Positions 55,987 through 64,000 of a stretch of DNA of 64,000 nt are shown in pieces. The DNA lies in NCBI GenBank assembly GCA_946405805.1, contig CAMJIL010000004.1, positions 1 to 64,000 on the forward strand, read 5' to 3'. Under the pieces are notes generated by a model that did no database searches, was not told the origin of the DNA, and was given only the letters and a program-made list of their open reading frames with translations. Position numbers and translations under genes: made by a program. This DNA comes from an uncultured Prevotellaceae bacterium (lineage in GTDB: Bacteria > Bacteroidota > Bacteroidia > Bacteroidales > Bacteroidaceae). Position 1 is the stretch's first letter. Every line of letters begins with the position of its first letter.

Positions 55987-57016
55987 AATCTATCGACATT
56001 ATGCCACGCTGTCCTCTTCTGGTGAGAGCCAACGCTACATGCCCCATAGTGCGTCGCATATTTATCTCGATGCAGGGATTGAGCACTACGTCAGAAGTAC
56101 CTTCTTCCCAGGGGCTGCATATCATCATATCAACCCCAAGAGGACCAGTGTATGCACCATTTATCTCTTTTGTGAGGAAGGCTTCTATCTGCTTCTTCAC
56201 CTCGTCGAGCAGGGTAGGGGAAAGATACCTGTGCAGGTATTCCTCTTTCTCGTCTTCGGGCAGCAGGATGTTTCCTGTATAGGCCCCATTCTTTGTGGTG
56301 AATAGCGACAATCCGTCATAAACCACCTTGCCGTCTGTCTTTGCCTGAAACTCCATAGCGAAGTCTTGTATCTTCCTGCATTTTTTCTCTACGATGATGG
56401 AACCCTGTTTCTCTAAGGTGTTGTTAATCCATTTCTGAACATTTTCGTTTGGACCATCATCAATACTGATGTATCTCACACCTCGTCCGCTACTGCTCCA
56501 CGGAGCCTTTACAACAATGTCCTTATGCAGTTTCAGAGCCCCTTTCACCTCTTCGGGGGAATTGCAGACAGCAGAGAGACCTATGACACCTTGCATCCCT
56601 TTCATAGAGCTTAGCAGTTTTACTGCGAGAGCCCTGTTAGAAAGCATCCGGATGCTGTCAAGCTGCTGTTCCGACGGCAGCATCGTCTTGGGAATCTTGG
56701 CATCAAGAAAAGTGCTCCTGATGCTTTTGTTCCATCCCCAAGGAGCAAAGCGATATCCGTCTCCCGAAACAGTATTCTCCAGTTGTTCTGTGGTGACAAA
56801 CTCCACCCTTGCCCGAGATGTCAGTTTGTGCCGTTTATATAGCAATTCTGCTGCATCAATATCTTCAACAACAACCACGTCGCCATCCTCCGCCCATAGA
56901 GCGGGGATATACCCTAAGTCAGAGCGCATCTGTCTCCCTACATGTGGTGTAGCGAAACGTCTTTGGTTCAGAGCCAGAGCGATATCATGGTCGGGATTGA
57001 AGAAGTGAATTTGCAT
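55949..57016 (-). CDS. Uncharacterised ATP-grasp-like protein
   Basis: This 355-aa protein starts with IHFFNPDHDIALALNQ. An ATP-grasp-like half has VVKAPWSSSGRGVRYIS (phosphate-binding loop), IIVEKKCRKIQDFAMEFQ, and VDMMICS with NPCIEINMRRTMGH as the metal-binding end. I know this type as a conserved Bacteroidales protein without assigned substrate. A carboxylate-amine ligase reaction would be expected from the fold. It overlaps the GH2 gene by 32 bases and nnrD by 38. Confidence 0.75.
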   Translation of the reverse strand: MQIHFFNPDHDIALALNQRRFATPHVGRQMRSDLGYIPALWAEDGDVVVVEDIDAAELLYKRHKLTSRARVEFVTTEQLENTVSGDGYRFAPWGWNKSIRSTFLDAKIPKTMLPSEQQLDSIRMLSNRALAVKLLSSMKGMQGVIGLSAVCNSPEEVKGALKLHKDIVVKAPWSSSGRGVRYISIDDGPNENVQKWINNTLEKQGSIIVEKKCRKIQDFAMEFQAKTDGKVVYDGLSLFTTKNGAYTGNILLPEDEKEEYLHRYLSPTLLDEVKKQIEAFLTKEINGAYTGPLGVDMMICSPWEEGTSDVVLNPCIEINMRRTMGHVALALTRRGQRGIMSIDYDGKNYRLHIRQ

Positions 57017-59237
57017 TTTTCAGTTTGCTCTTTGTAGTAACATTTATCTTACCCTTCTGCTGTGTGCTGCGTACAAAAACCATAGCGCGTCCTTTCCAAG
57101 TAGTGACATGCGATGATGTAGTAGCCTCAGTATCTTGCAGGTTTGCGGTGCCAGCAGCAAGGAGTGTGCCTGCTCCGCTTACCTGTATATCAACAGGAAC
57201 AGCTGCCTCAGGTACTATGTTGCCGTCTTTGTCAATTATCTCGAGAATGACGAAAGCCAAATCCTCTCCGTCAGCCTTCAAGGTCTTCTTGTCAGGAGTA
57301 AGGCGGATTGCGTATGCCTCACCGGCAGTCTTCAATGTTGTGCTGGCATTGCCTGCAACAGCCTTCAGAGTACCTGGCTGATAGGGGAGGGTGAAAACAG
57401 CCTTGTATTCAGTAGAACGGTTTACATCCTTTGTTGCTATCAGTTTGTCGTTGAGATACAGGCTTGCTGATGGTGCTTTAGTATAAACCTCAACTGTGAT
57501 GTCCTTGCCTTCCCAACCGTTCCAGCTCCATGACTCCCATGTAGGCCATACAGACCAGCTGGTTTCCTTTATCACACCCTTGTAGCCGCTTGGCTCTTTC
57601 ACAGCCATATATACAGGTTCGTCATTGTTCCAAAGAATGCTGCGATAGTGTGATATTGGCTTTCTCCATCCTGTCAGATCCACATCGCCGCAATATGCTC
57701 CGTGCCAGGGGAATTGCTTTTGGGTATAGTGCTCTCCTGGAGTCTCTCCCTCGTAGTAATAACGCCCGATACCTGATTCTCCCGAGTAGTCAAGACCTGT
57801 CCATACGATGTCGCCAATGACATAGCTGTTGTCATATACGATGCTCCAGTTCTTGAAGGCATCACGAGGATAACTCTCTGTCTGCCACATAACACGCTTT
57901 GGGTCTCTCTGGTGGTCGCTAGCATGTTTGAAAAGCATATAGTTATATCCCACGATATCGAGCACCTCAGCATGTGGGTCATATATCTCCCAGTCCCTAT
58001 CCCAGGCACAGAGGGCCTCAGTAACAGGGCGTGTGGTGTCATATTTCAGTATCTCGGCCTTAAACTTCCTTGCTGTCTGTACCACGCGAATCTCCTTGCG
58101 CTCCATTACCTCGTTACCGATGCTCCAGCTGATGATACTTGGGTGGTTTCTGTCGCGAAGTATCATAGCCTTGATATCTTCCTGATAGCATGAGTCGATG
58201 ACTGTTGAGTAGTCATATTTCGTCTTGCTGTTATACCATCCGTCAAAGACCTCTCCGATGACCAGCATACCGATAGAGTCGCAGGCATTGAGGAATGCTG
58301 TGCTGGTAGGATTGTGTGCTGTGCGGATGAGGTTAAAGCCAGCCTGTTTCATCAGCTTCACCTTCCTTGCTTCTGCAGCATCAAAGGCCATAGAACCCAG
58401 TATTCCGTCATCGTGGTGTACGCAGGCGCCATTGAGGATGACAGACTTTCCGTTCAGCACAAAACCCTTCTCGGCATCGTATGTGAAAGTGCGGACACCA
58501 TGTTTTACGTTTACGTCGCCCACCTTTATATTATATAAATAAGGTTGCTCTGGTGACCACAGCTTTACGTCCTTCAATGTTATGACCTCAAGAGTCTTTC
58601 CGTCGTATGTCAGACGCACCTTTGCAGAGTCAGCCTTCAGGCCGTCAGCAGAGATGCCAAACACCTTCTCTGTTGTTATGAAAGCACTTGTTTCGTTGTC
58701 CTTCGCTCCATCCTTGTGTGTCTCTAACCATACGTGGCGATATATACCCGAACCGCTGTACCAACGGCAGTTGTGCTGCAAAGAGTTGTCCACCTTTACT
58801 GCTACGATGTTCTTCTGGTTCTGCTTAATGTATGATGTGATGTCAGCATAGAACGGAGTGTAGCCATAGGCATGCGTAGCAGCGAGAGTGCCGTTTACAT
58901 ACACCTCAGCCTTCTGGTAAACGCCTTCGAAATGCAGCACTACTTTCTCGCCAGCTTTCTGTTCAGCTTTAAATTCCTTTCTGTACCATCCTATGCCACC
59001 AGGGAAGTATCCTCCGTCATTGCCTGTGGCAGCATCTGTGTTGGGAGCATGGTAAATGTCCCAATCGTGAGGCAGATTCACAGTCTTCCATTTGCTGTCG
59101 TCAAAGTCAGCAGACTTAGCTTCAGGAATGTCTCCCTCATAAAATTTCCAACCCAAGTCAAACAGGATGCTCTTTGCCTGTCCTGTCATAATGCATAGGA
59201 ATGCAGTAAGAAGTGTAAAGAAAAGATGTTTTTGCAT
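56985..59237 (-). CDS. Glycoside hydrolase family 2 (beta-galactosidase-like)
   Basis: This 750-aa secreted enzyme has a signal peptide (to about residue 21), a GH2 sugar-binding domain (KTVNLPHDWD), an Ig-like domain and the TIM barrel. The likely acid/base Glu is in SWSIGNEV and the nucleophile in MWQTESYPRD. C-terminal DUF4982-like and Ig-like domains follow. It probably removes a terminal beta-linked sugar, most likely galactose, from plant or host glycans; the linkage cannot be read from sequence. It follows ligA by 5 bases. Confidence 0.88.
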   Translation of the reverse strand: MQKHLFFTLLTAFLCIMTGQAKSILFDLGWKFYEGDIPEAKSADFDDSKWKTVNLPHDWDIYHAPNTDAATGNDGGYFPGGIGWYRKEFKAEQKAGEKVVLHFEGVYQKAEVYVNGTLAATHAYGYTPFYADITSYIKQNQKNIVAVKVDNSLQHNCRWYSGSGIYRHVWLETHKDGAKDNETSAFITTEKVFGISADGLKADSAKVRLTYDGKTLEVITLKDVKLWSPEQPYLYNIKVGDVNVKHGVRTFTYDAEKGFVLNGKSVILNGACVHHDDGILGSMAFDAAEARKVKLMKQAGFNLIRTAHNPTSTAFLNACDSIGMLVIGEVFDGWYNSKTKYDYSTVIDSCYQEDIKAMILRDRNHPSIISWSIGNEVMERKEIRVVQTARKFKAEILKYDTTRPVTEALCAWDRDWEIYDPHAEVLDIVGYNYMLFKHASDHQRDPKRVMWQTESYPRDAFKNWSIVYDNSYVIGDIVWTGLDYSGESGIGRYYYEGETPGEHYTQKQFPWHGAYCGDVDLTGWRKPISHYRSILWNNDEPVYMAVKEPSGYKGVIKETSWSVWPTWESWSWNGWEGKDITVEVYTKAPSASLYLNDKLIATKDVNRSTEYKAVFTLPYQPGTLKAVAGNASTTLKTAGEAYAIRLTPDKKTLKADGEDLAFVILEIIDKDGNIVPEAAVPVDIQVSGAGTLLAAGTANLQDTEATTSSHVTTWKGRAMVFVRSTQQKGKINVTTKSKLKNANSLLQSRP

Positions 59238-59242
59238 TTTGC

Positions 59243-61462
<2,220 letters not shown>

Positions 61463-61560
61463 TCATTTTTTCAACATATACTTGTATTTTTGTGATGAAA
61501 AACTAATTGCTTTAACTAAGCATAAACTAACATTAATACAACCTAAAAATTATCTTAACT

Positions 61561-61782
61561 ATGGCATTTGAAGCATCACAAATTGGAGAACTTGCTGGTA
61601 TCGTCTGGCGTACGTTGGAGAGTAAAGGAAAGCTTAATCTTGAGGAACTGCAGGCAATTACAAGCTTGGACCTGATAGAGGTAGTCGCAGGTTTGGGTTG
61701 GCTTGCCCGCGAAGGAAAAGTAAGTTTCATAAAAGAGAACGGCGTTACCTCTGTCCAACTATATCAGGAAAGGTACTATTAA
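61561..61782 (+). CDS. Small winged-helix protein (DUF2582 type)
   Basis: This 73-aa protein reads ASQIGELAGIVWRTLESKGKLNLEELQ, followed by DLIEVVAGLGWLAREGKVSF, the pattern of the Bacteroidales winged-helix family PF10771. A regulatory or DNA-binding role is inferred from the fold. A TATTTTTG box lies at 61485-61492. The stop TAA is at the start of a heptamer array. Confidence 0.85.
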   Translation: MAFEASQIGELAGIVWRTLESKGKLNLEELQAITSLDLIEVVAGLGWLAREGKVSFIKENGVTSVQLYQERYY

Positions 61783-61845
61783 TAACGGTTAACTGTTAAG
61801 GGTTAAAGGTTAAAGGTTAGCGGTTGACCTTTGACCTTTGACCTA
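61782..61845. repeat. Heptamer arrays in front of the glycosylase-like gene
   Basis: Acggtta/actgtta/agggtta/aaggtta units change to acctttg units, all with a 7-bp period. The putative TTG start codon of the next gene is within the array. Confidence 0.85.
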
Positions 61846-62497
61846 TATATTATTGTTTTTCCTTAATGAAGATAATATCGCTCGTAGCAAGGGTGGGGTA
61901 GAATATCATCCTTTGCAACCCTTTCTGCCAGAAAATGCCGTCGTGCTGTTTCTCGGAAGTTTTCCGCCACAGCGAAAACGCTGGTGTATGGATTTCTATT
62001 ATCCTAATTTTATCAACGACCATTGGAGAATAGAGGGGCAGATATTTTTTGGCGACAAGAACCATTTTGTAGATACTGCCGCAAAACGTTTCAAACTCGA
62101 AGAGATTGTCGATTTCTGTCGCGACAAGGGACTTGCATTCTTCGATACCTCAACAGCTGTACGACGCTTACAGGATAATGCATCAGACAAATTTCTTGAA
62201 GTTGTGGAATCGACTGATATTAGGGCACTTCTTGCTCAACTGCCGTATCTGAAGGTCATCGTTACCACAGGCGAGAAAGCCACAGAAACCATCTGTTCAT
62301 CACTTGGCATACCAGATCTGCCAAAAGTGAATACGCACGTTGATATACCCCATACTGTAAGCAGAAACGGTGAACCATTATCCCTCTATCGTCTGCCCTC
62401 ATCCTCAAGGGCCTATCCTCTCGCTTTCGATAAAAAAGTAGAAGCCTACAAAAAGATGTTCACCTTCATTCATTCCGCTGGAAAGAAATCTCCATAG
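61838..62497 (+). CDS. Uracil-DNA-glycosylase-family protein with unclear start
   Basis: The recognisable protein begins near 61898 (EYHPLQPFLPENAVVLFLGSFPP, in which GSFPP is the glycosylase-like motif 1). It continues with MDFYYPNFINDHWRI, VIVTTGEKATETI and LPSSSRAYPL. It belongs to a conserved Bacteroidales branch of the UDG fold whose substrate is unknown. No ATG exists in frame; TTG codons at 61838 and 61853 are the only candidates upstream. The N-terminal 15-20 residues come from repeat-derived sequence, so the native start may be lost. Confidence 0.7.
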   Translation: MTYILLFFLNEDNIARSKGGVEYHPLQPFLPENAVVLFLGSFPPQRKRWCMDFYYPNFINDHWRIEGQIFFGDKNHFVDTAAKRFKLEEIVDFCRDKGLAFFDTSTAVRRLQDNASDKFLEVVESTDIRALLAQLPYLKVIVTTGEKATETICSSLGIPDLPKVNTHVDIPHTVSRNGEPLSLYRLPSSSRAYPLAFDKKVEAYKKMFTFIHSAGKKSP

Positions 62498-62743
62498 GGA
62501 TTAGGTGGCTGACTCTCGATACTTCTTTGAAATGTGAAATGTTAAAGGTGAAAGGGAAGAAGGAAGATGTTAGTGGCTAAGACTTATGTCAATAATGAAT
62601 GTTTTTATCTTGCTTTTTGATGCCATATGTCTTCTCTGTTAATGGTTAGAAATTGTTTTCACCATCGTACGGCACTGCAAAGGTATAAAAAATAAAGTAT
62701 CTTTGTTCCTTCATTTAAATAATATTTAAAAAATCTTTTTTTA
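62498..62743. other. Intergenic region before the GH97 promoter
   Basis: It contains a short heptamer-like tract (aaatgtg/aaatgtt/aaaggtg, near 62531-62556) and AT-rich sequence with a TATCTTTG box at 62697-62704. I see no gene in it. Confidence 0.5.
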
Positions 62744-62775
62744 TTTGGTTTTTTGCTCTCTTAATTGTACCTTTG
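62744..62775 (+). promoter_or_regulatory. Promoter of the GH97 gene, conserved-spacer family
   Basis: TTTG (62744-62747), spacer GTTTTTTGCTCTCTTAATTG, TACCTTTG (62768-62775). The predicted transcript has a leader of about 188 bases. Confidence 0.8.
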
Positions 62776-62782
62776 CCGGTGG

Positions 62783-62970
62783 ATTTGAGAAAAACAAGTT
62801 TTCTCAGGAAACTGAAAAACGGGTTTTCCATTTTCAAATCTCCTAAAGAGATTTAACCATCGGCGATACTCGGCTGCACCTCAGCAATTCAAACAAGCTT
62901 GATTGCGTTCGGTTTGCACGAGCATTGTGCGCAATACGGAAATAACAAACTAAAAAATATTATTATCTCT
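62783..62970 (+). promoter_or_regulatory. Long structured leader of the GH97 gene
   Basis: Several stems can form: GAGAAAA/TTTTCTC near 62787-62805, GGATTTGA (62781-62788) with TCAAATC (62837-62843), and AAATCTC/GAGATTT (62839-62857). The last two share bases, so they exclude each other. Two weaker stems (CAATTCAA/TTGATTG and GCAC/GTGC) follow at 62884-62931. A regulatory function is an inference. Confidence 0.45.
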
Positions 62971-64000
62971 ATGAAAAAGTTCTTCTTTTTAATCGCTGCT
63001 ACATGCATGGCCATGATGGCGAATGCAGAAACACAGAAGGTAACATCACCTGATGGAAAACTGATTGTTACCATTGACCTCGACAATGAAGGTGAGTTGA
63101 CCTACAAGGCTACCTATGACGGCAAGGAGATGCTGACAAAGTCTGCACTCGGCCTGAAGACAGATATGGGTGACTATACCGAGCACCTGAAACTGGTTAA
63201 CACAAAAGAGGGTAAGAGGGAAGGACAATATACTATGCGTGGCTCAAAGGCATCTGTCATAAACGTAAATATGAATACTGTGACAATGACCTTCAAGGCT
63301 CCAAAGACAAGAAGGGATATGGTACTGGAGATGTGTGTGGGTAATAACGATATCGCTTACAGATACCACTTTGACGGCAATGATGATGGTGGTAAGGACG
63401 AACCTCGCAGGGTGACAATACTGAAGGAGGAATCGTCTTTCAATTTCCCAGGGAAGACAACTACCTTCCTCTGCCCACAGATAGACGGCAATCACACAGG
63501 ATGGATGGGCACAAAGCCAAGCTATGAGGAGGAGTACAGACCTGACGTTGCTCTGACAGAGAAATCACGTTTTGGTAAGGGCTATACCTTCCCTTGTCTG
63601 TTCCGCATTGGAGAAGACGGCTGGGTGCTGGTGAGCGAAACTGGTGTCGGTAGCAATTATTGCGGATGTCACCTGAGCGATTATGACAAGGAGGATGGTT
63701 TCACTGTTGCTTTCCCTGACAAGAGTGAGAATCATGGCATCGGAAGCACTACTCCTGCTTTCAGCCTGCCTGGAGAGACTCCTTGGAGAACAATCACTAT
63801 CGGCTCTACACTGAAGCCTATCGTTGAGACAACAATTCCTTTCGATGTTGTAGAGGAACAGTATAAGGCGCATCCTAACATGAAGCCTGGACGCTATGTA
63901 TGGAGCTGGCTGATATGGCAGGATAACAGTGCTAACTTTGACGACCAGGTGAAGTTTATCGATACTGCTTCTGAGATGGGCTTCGAGTATTGCCTGGTGG
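62971..64000 (+). CDS. Glycoside hydrolase family 97, N-terminal part (cut by window end)
   Basis: The first 343 residues are present. A signal peptide (ending MMANAE) is followed by the GH97 N-terminal beta-sandwich (VTSPDGKLIVTIDLDNEGELTYKA), the NNDIAYRYHF segment and IDGNHTGWMGTKPSYEEEY, and by the start of the barrel (GRYVWSWLIWQDN, MGFEYCLV). GH97 enzymes are periplasmic alpha-glucosidases or alpha-galactosidases. The residues that separate the inverting and retaining types lie beyond the window. Confidence 0.92.
   Translation, partial: MKKFFFLIAATCMAMMANAETQKVTSPDGKLIVTIDLDNEGELTYKATYDGKEMLTKSALGLKTDMGDYTEHLKLVNTKEGKREGQYTMRGSKASVINVNMNTVTMTFKAPKTRRDMVLEMCVGNNDIAYRYHFDGNDDGGKDEPRRVTILKEESSFNFPGKTTTFLCPQIDGNHTGWMGTKPSYEEEYRPDVALTEKSRFGKGYTFPCLFRIGEDGWVLVSETGVGSNYCGCHLSDYDKEDGFTVAFPDKSENHGIGSTTPAFSLPGETPWRTITIGSTLKPIVETTIPFDVVEEQYKAHPNMKPGRYVWSWLIWQDNSANFDDQVKFIDTASEMGFEYCLV

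Overview
The window looks like chromosome of a Bacteroidales bacterium close to Prevotella/Segatella. The signs are Bacteroidetes-type promoters (TTTG, 19-21 bases, TAnnTTTG), leaders such as 'aacctaaataattaagaactatg' in place of strong Shine-Dalgarno sites, a single major sigma factor of only 290 aa, a type IX secretion cargo with a type B C-terminal domain, DUF3078, DUF3316 and DUF5683 proteins, and several plant-polysaccharide enzymes. Gene density is high and most genes are housekeeping. I see no phage, insertion sequence or CRISPR array.

Layout. 0.4-1.7 kb: mazG fused in frame to a lipoprotein gene. 2-5.6 kb (minus): SPOR lipoprotein, ruvX, def, a TPR protein and a small secreted protein. 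5.7-8.2 kb (plus): YtxH protein, holin-like membrane protein, RNase P RNA, and a yihY/brkB gene without a visible start codon. 8.3-9.4 kb (minus): smpB-recR. 9.6-11.3 kb (plus): a NifU-like protein and a GGGtGRT protein, an uncharacterised pair. 11.4-13.6 kb (minus): pectinesterase and fucO. 13.6-19.3 kb (minus): parA-parB-DUF5683-mltD-relA/spoT. 19.5-21.6 kb (plus): tRNA-Arg(CCG), rpoD, manC. 21.5-25.9 kb (minus): periplasmic-binding-like protein, beta-barrel protein, compact uvrA. 26-31 kb: T9SS cargo, DUF3078, acid phosphatase, Dabb protein, secreted esterase. 31.5-42.2 kb (plus): clpP-clpX-recQ-glyS-FKBP-topoisomerase A subunit-DUF3316-S41 peptidase. 42.4-49 kb (plus): ABCG-like transporter, lipoproteins, mdh, der. 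49-51.7 kb (minus): yceD-rpmF-fabH-era. 52-55 kb (plus): D-Ala-D-Ala dipeptidase and an EF-G paralogue. 55-61.4 kb (minus): ligA, GH2 enzyme, ATP-grasp-like protein, nnrD. 61.5-64 kb (plus): small winged-helix protein, uracil-DNA-glycosylase-like protein, and a GH97 enzyme cut by the window edge.

The most unusual feature is non-coding. About sixteen tracts of tandem repeats, all with a 7-bp period but with many different unit sequences, sit at gene ends, supply stop codons, encode signal peptides, and lie where the start codons of two genes should be. A second layer is a promoter family in which the 20-bp spacer between the -33 and -7 boxes is itself conserved. A third is a 19-bp palindromic repeat that sits in frame inside uvrA and ligA. 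The EF-G paralogue lacks the catalytic histidine of translational GTPases.

All assignments come from reading the sequence and recalling protein families; no database search was run.
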